A stretch of 64,000 nucleotides of DNA, taken from assembly GCA_029718625.1 (NCBI GenBank), contig CM056383.1, forward strand, positions 68,109,758-68,173,757, written 5' to 3'. The position numbers and the translations under genes were made by a program. Shown here piece by piece: positions 45,148 through 56,617 of the stretch (positions within the stretch are counted from its first letter, which is position 1; every line of letters starts with the position of its first letter). A model generated the notes under the pieces. That model searched no databases. It worked only from the letters and a program-made list of their open reading frames with translations, and was not told where the DNA came from. This stretch comes from Synaphobranchus kaupii (taxonomy: Eukaryota > Chordata > Actinopteri > Anguilliformes > Synaphobranchidae).

Positions 45148-47498
45148 AAGTATAAATGTTCCTGACGTGGTACTGGTGTAGACTCGTGTTGTTGGGGTTG
45201 AGCTTCATTGCTGTCAGATACGTTTTTTTGGGCACTTCCTCCTAGTTACAGCTGGTGACCACAGGAAGCAGTTGGGCGAGGATGAAGGTCAAGCTGTATC
45301 ACAAAATTATTAGTGCATAAAAAAGTAAAGCGGTTGGATTTTCAGTACACGTTTGCATGGGCATACAGTATATATTGGACATGTACAGGAACAGGCTTTT
45401 AGACTGCCATTTCAGTATAATATACAATTTGACATGGTATTATGTAGGATAATGTCAGGGTTACCTTTAGACAGACATATCTTTAAATTGACTTTTCAGT
45501 ACACAACTACAATGTTTCCTTCATAAGTTGACTTCTGTGCTCATCTTCTTCTATGAATCTGGAAACTTGGTTGTGGTTTGCATTTGTGCTATAGTATAAC
45601 AATTAGGCATCAGCATCGGCTAATATGGCCAGTCAAACCCTTATGGAAAAAGAATATACTGCAGTATATTGTGAATATATCAAAATTATCGTCACAATAT
45701 ATTTAAAATATACCTCAGTATATTACATTTCCATGAGGGAATATCAGTTCATTTCCATGTCGTGCACCACTATTTAACACCAGCGGAGTACAAGCACAAA
45801 AAGGATAATCATTTTCAAGTAAGCAAATGGAAGAAAGAAAGAAAATGGGAAACTAATAACACTTAACTGCGCTACTCCAGGCATTCTGGCAGTGCCATAA
45901 ACACTCTCCAGCCACTCTTGTGAATGTCCCTAAAACAGATTCTGTTGGGAAAGAGGACTGCCTCTCAGGTAATCAGAGCAGCGCATTGAGCCTCTGTTTT
46001 TTTATTAAGAAACCAATCAGACTCCTGAGAAGAGACTCTTAGTGTTGTTCTAAGTGGTTAATGCAAGATCAGGACACGTTGCCATGGCTTCCAAAATGCT
46101 GCCCACGCCCAAAATCAACCTCCGGACTATAGTGCACACATTGATAATAGATATCATTTGTCCAACAAACTGAAATCCTTCCGGACACATTTGTGGGCAA
46201 AATTACTAAATAAATAAATTCTAACGCTAACTCTCATGTGCGTATATGTCTTTTTTCTATGTTCTGTGATGTCATTACAAAATACAGGAATACAGATATC
46301 ACTAAAGAAATGTAGGATGTGTTTTTATTTTACAGTACAGAAGCATCATGCAATTGAACAGTCAGTGTGACTGCAGCTCTTCAATTCTGCTTGTTGGAGG
46401 AGGGGGGGGGGGGGGGGGGGGGGGGGTTGTAATGCTCTGTTATTATAAGTCATCTGAAGAATTGTATTGGAATTACTTTGCCAAATTTAAGGGATTTAAA
46501 TAGTAACCCAAAGACTGCTCATGCAAAGCTGAGGATAGCAAGACAGTGATGTTGGTCTTTCCAATTCTGCGATAATATTTGGGAGAAGTCGGAACATTAA
46601 GCTGCACCACTGATTGCAGACGATATTTTGAGGAAGCAAAAAAATCACATTAATAGCTGTCAGATGGTCCTAAATGCCTCTGTAATTTGGCTGGGCATTA
46701 AGCTAAAATAACATCCAATTGAATAATATCACTAAAATGAAAAATACAAAGAGCTAGTTCAATTGAAAAGAAAAATCTTTTTCAATTGACCCTCCAAAAT
46801 ATCTATTACATTGTACAAAAAATTCCAAATAATGCCCACTGAGATAGCAATAATCACTTTCCTTGTAGTGCAACTCAGGTGACTATCCAAACTGTCTGTC
46901 TTTACACAAAGGCAACACAATTAATCTTCTATTTCATTGTTTCTTTTTTCCTGCCCAATGAAGGCCCATCTAGGACCCAACTAACACCCAATCCTTGACA
47001 ACCCTGGACATTTGCAGACAGCACCTACATGGCATGCGATATTAAAGTCACTATTTGCCAGGAATTCATGAGTACCAGTTCTGTAGCGCTATTGTGCTTT
47101 GTAATAAAATTCGCCATACAGGCACTTTCGTTAATGAAAATCCGCCCACGATCATTCATACAATTTCCTACGCGTTCTTTCGCCACAGGGTCACAGTTGG
47201 CCAACGCGACTGGCCATCCGGATTCTCAGCTCTGTCAGTCCTTACAAAGCTTTTGTACTGGAATAAAAGCAAATATGATTTGCATCCAAACGGAAAACTT
47301 TAATAATGTCGGGGGTGCGGTGATGCATGCCATGGGCTGCTCTGAGAGGCATTAATCCCATGGAGAGAACTTGAGGCTTTGTGCTGAGATTAAGAATTTC
47401 ACAGGTCACATTCCGCCCTTTCTGTCCTGTTATGGTACAATTTCTCAATCGCAGAACAACAGCAGGGTGCTCGATGATTTGAATTTCTAGCCTACCCA

Positions 47499-47501
<3 letters not shown>
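45148..47501. other. Unique DNA with a poly-G run
   Basis: No gene recognised. Positions 46402-46426 are 25 uninterrupted G. Positions 47020-47450 are of higher complexity and hold two overlapping plus frames without known motifs; conserved non-coding sequence is possible. Confidence 0.45.
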
Positions 47502-47534
<33 letters not shown>

Positions 47535-47562
47535 CGGGAGGGGGGGGGGGGGGGGGGGGGGG
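47502..47562. repeat. GT microsatellite followed by poly-G
   Basis: About 16 GT units (47502-47533), 'gcgggag', then 23 G (47540-47562). Confidence 0.95.
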
Positions 47563-48021
47563 CGGGTATAGGAGGGTGCCAAGGGGCCTGACAGACAATG
47601 GCCCTCAAAAAATTGGGCAGTAATTGTGCAGGGATGGGGGTGACCTGAGGTGGTGGATCTTTTCATGGTGCCCAAAAATTTCTGAACGTGTTTCATGACT
47701 AAAACAAAACAAAACTCAAACAAACACACTGTTTCATCCGCGTCCAACAAAACACAGCTTGCAAGCCTGGAGTCATTATAAAAGGGGGGATTTAAGGACT
47801 TGTTTACCATGCAGCCTCTGTTTGTTTGTATGATTTACAGCCTCGAAAAAAAAGATGGAGCAAAATTGCAATCTCTCAGGTGACTGGGAGAGGGTTTCCT
47901 CACATTATTTACCCACAAGGCAGCAGGTGTTTTTGCAGAACGCCCTTCTGTTGCTGTGATTCTCAGCTGCGGGAAACAGAAGGATGGCCACCTAGGCTCC
48001 GCATTTTAGAAACATGTCCAG
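47563..48021. other. Unique DNA
   Basis: No gene seen. The last 8 bp (48014-48021) are the probable left target duplication of the next element. Confidence 0.5.
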
Positions 48022-48232
48022 CAGGGGTCATCAATCTTATCCAGAAAGGGCCGGTCTGTGTTCAGGCTTTTGTTCCTACCAAGCAGTTACACACCTGATT
48101 CTACTAATGAAGGTCGTCAGCAAAGACTCTAGTGGTTGATTAGTAGATGTAGAGGTGTGTAAACTGCTTGGTTGGAACAGAAGCCTCCACCTAAAAGCCT
48201 GCACCCATTTCTGGACAAGTTTGAGAACCCTG
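48022..48232. mobile_element. hAT-like foldback MITE (211 bp)
   Basis: It starts 'caggggtcatcaatcttatc' and ends 'gacaagtttgagaaccctg', imperfect inverted ends of the CAGGGGT type typical of hAT elements. The interior is palindromic: 'aagcagttacacacctgatt' against 'gtgtgtaaactgcttggttg' further on. Flanks 'atgtccag' and 'attttcag' match at 6 of 8 positions, as a worn 8-bp duplication. Confidence 0.75.
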
Positions 48233-48256
48233 ATTTTCAGTTTTGAGAGGTTCAAA

Positions 48257-48449
48257 CAGTGGTCCCCAACCCTGTTCCTGGAGATGTACCATCTTGTAGG
48301 TTTTCCAACCCTATAACAAAGCACACCCCATTCAACAGTGAGATATCTCATTGAGCTAACCCTAACCCTAACCCTAACCCTAAGTAGTAGAATCAGGTTT
48401 GCCACATTAGGGTTGAAATAAAAACCTGCCAGGATGGGGACCAACCCTG
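48257..48449. mobile_element. Second foldback MITE, with telomere-repeat tract
   Basis: It starts 'cagtggtccccaaccctgtt' and 'cctggagatgtaccatcttg', and ends 'cctgccaggatggggacc' plus 'aaccctg', imperfect inverted arms; inner arms 'gtaggttttccaaccct' and 'agggttgaaataaaaacct' also pair. The centre holds the telomere-like tract described separately. Target duplication not resolved. Confidence 0.7.
48356..48384. repeat. Interstitial telomere-like repeat
   Basis: 'ctaaccctaaccctaacc' continues as about 4.5 perfect units of the vertebrate telomere repeat (CCCTAA) at the centre of the MITE, where the two arms meet. Confidence 0.9.
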
Positions 48450-48822
48450 CTTATTCTGAGCAAAGCATCATGGGATAGATGGATGGCCATAAAGGCATTA
48501 CTGATGTCCACAGTGTTGTAAGAAAACAGTCTGTTGGTGGTTTAATCACTCTGTAAAATATCCTGTAGGTGGCACCAATACACCTGTCTAGTCAAAATTA
48601 GTTAGTTGATGATCCAAATTTGATCACCCTATTCTGGATTTGATCAGATTATCATAATTAATTTTCAGCACATTAGTAGTTGTGCTGCTCTTGGTTAAGT
48701 ATAAATAATTTGTATACATTTTAACCCAGAGTTTAAGTCTATTTCTGCACATTCACCATTCACAGGAGCATGTGCACATGTATCAATAATGAATATGCAT
48801 GTACACAAGCACACAGCACGCT

Positions 48823-48825
<3 letters not shown>
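48450..48825. other. Unique DNA
   Basis: Nothing recognised. Confidence 0.5.
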
Positions 48826-48860
<35 letters not shown>

Positions 48861-49006
48861 GGTTTGTGTGTATGTGCGTCTCTTTCTCCTCCTTCTTGGA
48901 TATGGGGGGTGTTTATTGTTTATTGTCATTTATGTATCAATGCTTGTGCAACACAAGTTTACTTGTCATGCAAATAAAGCACATTTGAATTGAGAGAGAG
49001 AGAGAG
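48826..49006 (+). mobile_element. LINE 3' end between two GA tracts
   Basis: GA run 48826-48856, then about 135 bp ending 'gtcatgcaaataaagcacat' + 'ttgaatt', then a GA run 48992-49006. The AATAAA-containing 3' end matches the minus-strand copy at 29308-29400. The right GA run is probably the element tail. Confidence 0.55.
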
Positions 49007-50989
49007 CTTCCTACACGTCACATCATTGTTATAAGCAATTCTGACAGTATAATTGGTGAATGCAGTCCCACTAATAGGGGATGCTAGTCGGCTCCATGAT
49101 TGCATTCAGGCTACAGTGAAACAAATGACACCCGTTCTGTCGACAGTCAATGAAATGGTTTCCTGTTCAGGCTCTTAATGGTGCAGGCACAATGCATGTG
49201 CTGTCTGTAGGATAGATTTCCATCATCAGGACGTTTCTCATTAGCGCTGACTGGCAGGGCTGAATCTACCTTTTCTGGGAGCAGCCTGTTTGCAGACATC
49301 AGCAGGTTAGGAATGAGCTTTCAGTCGGGTTACAAATGCATCCAGGAATAGATGCAGCAGCACCTCCGAGATACAATCTAATCTGGAACGGAGGTAATTC
49401 AGAAAGGTGTGTAACTTTGAGAGTGATATCGCAGTTTAAAAAACTTGTATCCTTTATTGTTTGGGATTGTTACTTACACCACTGCACTCTCATGCTGTTG
49501 CTTAAATTTAGCATTAATCAAACAAGTGGTCACTGGGATCTTGTTAGACCATTCATTATTATTATTTATTTTTATCTAGGTGTGATTGCTGAACGATACA
49601 ACTGCTTTTCCCTGACCCACCCTCTTCAGCATCTTTTATGAACAGTTTGATTTTGCTCTTGCCTTTTCTGCATATGAATCACTAATGACTTCTAAAGTCA
49701 GCAATATTTTAGAAATAAAAAAAATTTCAATTTCAATGGTATATGTTTTCGATACACTGCATTAAACACAGGAGGAAACATGATATCACACGTCTGAATT
49801 TTAGACTCTTCAGCGCCACTGTCAACGAGCATTAAATCATGAAAACCTAGACTTATAAAAACAAGTTTGATTTTATCCTTGTGAAGAGAATAAGCGCCCA
49901 TGCAAAGAGGCTTACATAGTATAGCCTATGTATTCCTTTAAGCTTTAATTCAGACAGGGCTTTTGAGGCTACTTACTAGATAAAGTGTGGAGGGGGATAT
50001 CATGCATCCAGGGATTTGGAGCAAAATAATATTAATATTTATATTCGAAGAGTTAGCATCAAGGGACCGTTTCCTCTGCCGTGAGGTACAAATGCAATGC
50101 CTCCGGTTGCATGACATTAGGGAAGAGGAGACTGTTTGTCGCAGGTGATGATGCTCTGATTTCAAGGACAATTTCAGCTGCCCTGCCCTGCTTCCTTGTT
50201 GATAGCCATAAAGAAATAAAAACTATTGATCATCTGAAAAGAGACTGATTCTGAATGAATCTAAGCTACTGAGAGAGAAACTATCTTTATTGTGTCTACA
50301 TTGTTTTATGATTTATTGATTTATGAAAGTTGTATAAAGTTTCTTATTAAAGGGCAACATTGATGTTTCATCTCCTCCAGGCTCAGGACAAAGTAGTCCT
50401 GAAATGTAGACATTTCTGCCACCTCTTACAACTTCCGCTAACAGGTCAACGCTCTCGTTCCCCAGCCACACCCCTACATATGAAACCAAAACTTTAACTG
50501 TCAGTGATACTTCAACCTGCCTGTACTGACACAAGATGATTTCATTTTACTCTGGTTTTAGTTTATTGTAAATGGGAAAGTGTTTAACATTGTACATTCA
50601 TACAGAATTTTTCAAGGACACTGCAACCTCTCATCATTCCATCAAAGATAACCCATGCAACCCATCCATCAGAGATCTGAGATAAGTGCCAACCCAGTCT
50701 GGAAGTAGGCTACAGTAATTACAGTACAGTAATTTATAATCTTAATTCTTAGTAAATGAGATGTCCTGCAGGAAATGGATCTCTCTGCATGTGAAACATT
50801 TTGATTGGTTCTGGTCATGAACTTTCAATATACTATTGCATTATTTAACATCACTTCCAGAAGATCTGAAGGTTAAGTTTTGATTCAATTTTGGTTATTT
50901 AATTTTAATTATTTAATACATTAGCCTATACAGCTCTGACACACAAACAGAACCCATGGAGGTTCCAGTGAGACCGTTATTTTGGCTCA
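49007..50989. other. Unique AT-rich DNA
   Basis: No gene seen. Confidence 0.5.
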
Positions 50990-51220
50990 GTCGGAAGTTT
51001 ACATACACTTAGGTTGAAGTAATTAAAACTCATTTTAACCACTCCACAGAATTCATGTTAGCAAACTATAGTGTTGGCAAGTCAGTGAGGACATCTACTT
51101 TGTGCATGACACAAGTAATTTTTCCAACAATTGTTTACAGACAGATCATTTCACTTTTAATTAACTATCACAATTCCAGTGGGTCAGAAGTTTACATACA
51201 CTAAGTTGACTGTGCCTTCA
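50990..51220 (+). mobile_element. Sleeping Beauty-like solo left inverted repeat
   Basis: The outer direct repeat 'gtcggaagtttacatacact' (from 50990) and inner direct repeat 'ggtcagaagtttacatacac' (from 51182) are about 190 bp apart, with 'ggacatctactttgtgcatg' and 'caattgtttacagacagatc' between. This is the IR/DR layout of Sleeping Beauty-type salmonid Tc1 transposons, in which each direct repeat binds transposase. The first bases before the outer repeat have diverged, and similarity stops near 51220, so no transposase or right end follows. Confidence 0.85.
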
Positions 51221-51758
51221 AATTTTGAATATTTGGTCGCATATCCTTTGCATGCCATGACTTCCTGATGTCTGTGACCCAACAACATCAAAAGACTCTT
51301 GATATCTTATTTTCTGGTACTCTTACAAGTGATACTATAAAATCTCTGCATTTGAATGGATCTCTATGGGAATTGGGGGGTGGGACTAGATTTAGCTGTA
51401 AATTATGCTGGAACAGTATGGAATACATGATTGGTAAAATGGCTGTACGTCATCAAGGGTCTGAGGTATCAAACATGCCTCAAACCATCACTCTGCTGCC
51501 AGATATGCAGTAGATATAGATGGATCACTTTAAGGGTTGTTTCTCCTGACAGATTTTCCTATTGAACTCTATGGAAAAATAAGGATGAAAGGATGTTAAC
51601 GGTAACTGATACCATAGCTAGCTAGCTAGCTAGCTAATTAGCTACATAGCTAAACATCCAAATTTGTGCTCTTTTATACTCTTGGAATTGTATTCCACCA
51701 GCTCCAACGCTAACTCCGGCAAAGCCTTTCCCCCCACCCGAGTAAAGTCTGATATATC
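51221..51758. other. Unique DNA with a TAGC microsatellite
   Basis: TAGC repeats at 51615-51637. No gene seen. 51754-51758 is the left target duplication of the next LTR. Confidence 0.5.
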
Positions 51759-52811
51759 TGTTACGATTCTGATAAGGACCCAGATGCGGACCACAGGATC
51801 AGGCAAAGAACGTTGTTTATTCAGTCCAAAATCACAAGCCAGGTAATCAGAAATGCTGACAGTACAAAAACGAGAGCCAGGAGAGTAGTTGGTGGAATGC
51901 AAAGGATCAAAAACCAGGAAATCACAGGCAGCAGTACACAAGGGCTAGTCGAGAGAGTAGTCAAAAAACGTAGCAAAGTTCAAATCCAAAATAACACAGC
52001 AAACAAACAGAAGGGAAAGGCGGGCTCGTAGTCGTACGGAAAAAAGTCTAGCAGTACTCTGAATACACTCAGGCTTACAGGAAGTCGGCACAGAGGAATG
52101 ATCAACATTCTGACAAACACTGCACACTGAGGGCTTATAAACACTGGGGAAGGATAAGACAAAGGAGGGTCAGGTGTGCGAGAGGGCAGGGTTACAAACA
52201 AGACAAAGGTGATAACAATGGGAATAGATAATACAATAATGGGGGAATGACAAAGACGTGGACCGGATTCACGAAAACACATTGAAGACAACACGGCCTG
52301 GATTAGAGGCAGACTCGTGCTCAGATTGGTAGGCGGAGTTACAGGCTAGAGACAGGTGCAGTCAATATGCGAAGGCAGCAGGAGTCAGGTAAAGCGCACG
52401 AGAATGGAATGTTACAGCGTAGAAGATATGTTAGTATCAATTAGTAAATAACTACAATACGGGGGTTAGTCTTGTTTAGTAACACATGTACATTAGTGGA
52501 CTTAATAAGTATAACTTAAACTAGATAACCACAAGTGCAATAAGTAATTGTTAATAGTATCTACCGTTTAATACAAAAGACTGAAGAAAGAACACGAGAC
52601 ACGAAGGAAGGCAGAAATCCCGAATACTTCCGAAATCACCCGAATAGTGCCAGCACGATACAGGGGAGTGACAACTCGGAACACAGCACACAGACAGACC
52701 GGGGAACTAAGGGAAATGCATACTATATGGAAACCAAGGCTAAGTGAATATGAAAAATAATAAAGTACAAAAATAAACAATACACAGAACAGAAAAACCA
52801 GGAACGTTACA
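51759..52811 (-). mobile_element. Solo LTR (1,053 bp)
   Basis: Plus-strand ends TGTTACG and CGTTACA are perfect 7-bp inverted repeats; ATATC flanks both sides (51754-51758, 52812-52816). On the minus strand a TATA-like 'ttataagccc' lies at about 52131-52140 and AATAAA at 51816-51821, giving the order U3, R, U5. There is no second LTR or internal gene, so it is a solo LTR. The 5-bp duplication suits a Gypsy-type retroelement; the exact family is not set. Frames inside it are incidental. Confidence 0.88.
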
Positions 52812-52816
52812 ATATC

Positions 52817-53310
52817 GTAACGTCAACTTTATTTATTCATAGTTGATAGTTAACGTTAACGCTACTTCTTGATAGCTATGTATTAGCAGTTTGTAAACGA
52901 TAAGACATTGTCGCACAATAATGTGGCTGCATTCAAACAGATTGTTTGTAACGTTAATGATATCGTAGATTGTAGGACATTTCGCTCACTGTGCCATTCA
53001 TCAATGTTCTGAACATTCTCCGGTTTTATGACCTGTGATAAAGTTTGTTGATAATTGTAGTCATCGTTTCCCTGTGTTTATTCCATAATAGGCCTATCAC
53101 GCTGCTTAGCTCCGCAGAATACATTTGGATGGAATAGCCTACTTGTGCAGATGTGTAGGCTATGACAGTCAGGCATGCGTTTTACTATAGTTCTGCCCCC
53201 TTTCCGTTTTCAAATGTCCCCTTCATCAACTTGAGCTTGCGCTGGGTCTGAATGTATATCACCTTCATAAACACTACATAAGTACGCGTACATTTTGGGT
53301 TATTAACAAA
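52817..53310. other. Unique AT-rich DNA
   Basis: Nothing recognised. Confidence 0.5.
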
Positions 53311-53313
53311 GTT

Positions 53314-53915
53314 AATGAATAGAATAGAATAGAATAACTTTTATTTTCCCTTTCAGGAACTTCAGTTGTAGCCACCAGCAACAACAAAAAAGACATAGAC
53401 AGTGGGGCAGACCCACAACAAAACAAACACACAAACAAACACACCAAAATACAGCCATGATTAAAAATAGCCCCCGCTACCCCAAGATGTCCAGTGTCAT
53501 TTAGCAGTCCAACAGACAAACTCCGCCTCCACGACTTTCCTCCATACACGCAGTGTTGTGGTCTCTGTCCACTGTCAACACGGAGCACCGAACTGCCTTC
53601 CCACTCGTCGCCTCACTCCTCCCCCGCACCATATTCTCCTTCCCTTCCATGGTTGCCCTTTGAAGACCGCCTGCACTCTCTGATCAGTCCCGACATCTTC
53701 AACTCCGGTGAAGAGCGATGGTAAACTTTGCTGCTGCAGATCCAACGGACATTCCCGAGCATATGTTGCGAATGCGTCTCCCTGGTGATGACCACAAACA
53801 AAATTATCACGGCGAGACAATATCGTCAAAACAAGCGGCAGGAGTGCCCCAAAAAATCTCCAGCCTGCCTCCCCACACCACAACAGATGGCCCGAAACAA
53901 CAAGCCCGAAACAAC
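53314..53915 (-). mobile_element. Probable LINE-derived sequence with ATTCT tail
   Basis: 'gaatagaatagaatagaata' followed by 'acttttattttccctttcag' reads on the minus strand as a 3' end with AATAAAAG before an ATTCT pentamer tail, as in non-LTR elements. The adjoining GC-rich part to about 53915 carries minus frames up to 102 codons rich in Arg/Gly without a motif I can name. The link between tail and GC-rich body is inference. Confidence 0.4.
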
Positions 53916-53921
53916 AAAATA

Positions 53922-55412
53922 CACTGACGGACTTTAATTACGCAAGATGAAATTTTACGCAGTATAACAGACGCAAGTAAATGCATTAAATAATTTTATT
54001 CACAGTTTTACAATTATTGATATCTGTGTGAAATAAATTACCACAGTTCACGGTGATACTGCTCCAGTTGCCGCGACTACAGCAGTCCACATGTCATGAC
54101 CCCTCAATATCTCGTATGGCCACCGTTTGCGTCTTGTAATGCGTTGATCCTGCAGATGTGACCAAACCATTGATTTGTCTTTGGGGAATACGGTCCCACT
54201 CTTCCTGAAGGGCGACACGCAACTGCACAAGGTTTTGAGGCGGGGCTGGTCTCCGGCGAATACGGCGACCCAGGATATCCCAGATGTGCTCGATGGGATT
54301 CATGTCGGGCGAATATGGCGGCCAATCCAGAACATCTACCCCATGTTCATTCAGAAAGTCCATGGACATGCGTGCGACGTGAGGACGGGCATTATCTTGC
54401 ATAAACAGCACCCCAGGATTGTGGGTTATGTAGGGTACCACATGGTTGCGTAGGATCAGGTCGATATATCGCCGAGCGTTCAAAGCTCCCTCCACAAAAA
54501 CCAGTGCCGACCTCCAGCCATGACCTATGGCACCCCAAACCATGACGCCACCTCCACCAAAACGGTCCTGCTGCACAACGCATGGCTCAGCGTTACGTTT
54601 CCCACGTCGGCGATACACCCGACGCCTCCCATCATGTCGGAAGAGCAGAAATCGCGATTCGTCACTAAAAATAACGCCACGCCACCTCGCATTTCGCCAG
54701 TCTCTGTTCCTATTGGAATGGATACGTGCCCACTCCAAGCGGATGCGCCTTCGACGTTGGTCCAGCATGACACTCACCCTTGCGCGATATGGCCGTATAC
54801 CCTCTTCTCTGAATCGGCGGCTAACAGTCCGAGGGCATACTTGCGGTCGAGTGCGGCCACTTGTCTCTGCTGCTGCACGGAACCGGTCACGGAGGTGTGT
54901 GGTGTGGATATAGCGGTCTGGTGCTCGTGTCGTAACACGTGGCTGTCCTGGGCGTGGTCAATCACGAGGTCACACCAGTGTCCTGGAAACGTCTCTGCAG
55001 GCGGCTAATGGTGGATGGAGCAACCCTGAACCGTCTGGCAACGTCATCTTGCGTCGCTCCTGTCATCAGCATCCCTATGGCCTGGTCACGGCTAACTTGA
55101 CTCGTTCGCGGCATGGCGACACGTACTGACCGTGGCGCAAATTGTGTCTGTCTTTTATAGCCAAGACCTAAGGTAGCCATTGGTGTCCAGTAATGCTCAC
55201 TGGCCACTCCCTATAACTTTAAACTCACGTGTGTGAGCGATATAAAGGAGTGGCCAAAGTCGGGAGACATTGTTAATAGAGACAATCGTTTTATGGTGCA
55301 CTGAGGCATACGTTCTTTTTTTAAATCTGGGAAGTAAACTCACATGTCTTAAGTATCGCTACCGTAAAAATACACCCATTCGAAAAACTTGGACAATTAA
55401 AGTCCGTCAGTG
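53922..55412 (-). mobile_element. Complete Tc1/mariner element (1,491 bp)
   Basis: Perfect 18-bp terminal inverted repeats 'cactgacggactttaatt' (53922-53939, 55395-55412) with TA duplications at 53920-53921 and 55413-55414. One transposase gene lies on the minus strand. Length, ends and gene content are those of a full-size Tc1-like transposon. Gene damage is slight, so insertion is relatively recent. Confidence 0.92.
54104..55114 (-). pseudogene. DD34E Tc1/mariner transposase, lightly broken
   Basis: The enzyme would cut and paste the element using its terminal repeats. From ATG at 55114 (MPRTSQVSRDQAIGM) the N-terminus has a helix-turn-helix (ATQDDVARRFRVAPSTISRL). That frame ends at 54962; the conserved linker (from PRPGQPRVTTRAPDRYIHT) continues in a second frame, so a one-base shift lies near 54955-54970, with a TGA just before the linker. 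The catalytic frame then runs unbroken through the stretch starting at 54777. Counting from that Met, catalytic residues are D39 (FSDESRF), D128 (MQDNARPH) and E163 (PDMNPIEHIW), with 34 residues between the last two. A second shift near 54160 moves the last 20 residues (ending ANGGHTRY, stop at 54104) to a third frame. Usual length is about 340 residues. All catalytic residues are present, but the shifts should inactivate it. Confidence 0.9.
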
Positions 55413-55414
55413 TA

Positions 55415-56104
55415 CATTCAAATTAACAAACACGAACACGAAAGACAGCTGGACTACATGTCGCCATTACAGCGCCACATGACGTCATCCAAAGTTTAAG
55501 TTTTGAAAGAAGAGACAGGCTTATTTGCTGTTTCTTTCCAGCCCCTGTCGCCAAGCATGTCATCCAAACACATTTAATTCTCCCTGGAATATTTTAATCA
55601 AACGCTCAAAAACCATTGATGACAGACGACAGAAAAAAGCTTCTCTCGTGCTTTCATAAACATAAAAGTTTCCCACATAAAAGTAATAATATGTCTACCA
55701 TTAGAATCTTATTGAAATAATAACCTCATATGATGCCAACCTATGAATGATCTTTGACTTGCAGGTTAACAGAAGTCTATAATTATAGAGAAGCTGATGC
55801 ATCTAACTAGAACACCGAAGGAAGATGTCACACAGGGAAGGCACATCAGTGGTGCGCTATATTTCTATATGTAGCAAATTAGAAATGTAATATTTCTCTT
55901 TCTGAAAGAAGCATTGGCTGGTATTACTGTCCTTTCAGATGGCATACACATCAAAAATAGGCCACAATGCCACAATAATAATCAAATTCAATAAAATACC
56001 ATTATGTTTGTTTGTTAAACTCATTTTATCATGTACTCATTGCTGCCTCAGAACAACCAGATCCTTCAGTTGAAAGGATACACATTCATACCAATTATGC
56101 TCAC
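55415..56104. other. Unique AT-rich DNA
   Basis: No gene seen. Confidence 0.5.
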
Positions 56105-56225
56105 ACCAGGGAGTTTTTTTCCTTGCCACTGTTGTCTTTGGCTTGCTCTTGTGGGGGGTTAGGCCAGAGTTTTATGTGAAGCGTATTGTGACAATTGTTT
56201 GTGAAATGGAAATACATTTTGATTA
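56105..56225 (+). mobile_element. LINE/SINE 3' end fragment
   Basis: 'gtttttttccttgccactgt' + 'tgtctttggcttgctc' + 'gtgaagcgtattgtgacaat' is a familiar fish retroposon 3' region that usually ends in an AATAAA-containing tail; here 'aaatacattttgatt' is a worn tail. Confidence 0.45.
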
Positions 56226-56305
56226 GATTTTTGATTTCACTAGAACAAATTCTGACAAAGAAGTGGAGGCATTGTAGCTTTCAGAATTGATTTCACTTTT
56301 TAGAT

Positions 56306-56342
56306 TGTGTGTGTGCGTGTGTGTGTGTGTGTGTGCACGTGC
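56306..56342. repeat. GT microsatellite
   Basis: About 17 GT units with one GC interruption. Confidence 0.9.
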
Positions 56343-56617
56343 GCACACTAGAGGCAGACATTTGGTTTGATAGGCAGTGTATTGTGGCCAGGGGGCTCAT
56401 AGTGTGTAATAACCTATTTATCAAAAATAGACATTGTGACTTATGCCTTAGCTGGCTAGCAGCCTACTTTGTATTAAAGGATACAATGCATGTGAGTCAA
56501 TAAGACAACTTGAGGACTTTCTGCTGTCAGTTCATGCGACATTGACCAGACACACCACGTATCCAGCAGTCTCTCTTCAGTCCATGTGAAAAAAGAGCAC
56601 AAGAATATACTCTGAAC

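Noticed and set aside
46402..46426. 25-G run as a functional element
   Set aside because: Isolated homopolymer; could be partly a sequencing artefact and shows no partner G runs for a specific structure.
47029..47355. Two overlapping plus-strand frames (108 and 82 codons)
   Set aside because: Both cannot be real, neither has a known motif, and no splice sites or promoter stand out. Conserved non-coding DNA is as likely.
54520..55008. Plus-strand 162- and 128-codon frames
   Set aside because: They are antisense shadows of the Tc1 transposase gene on the minus strand.
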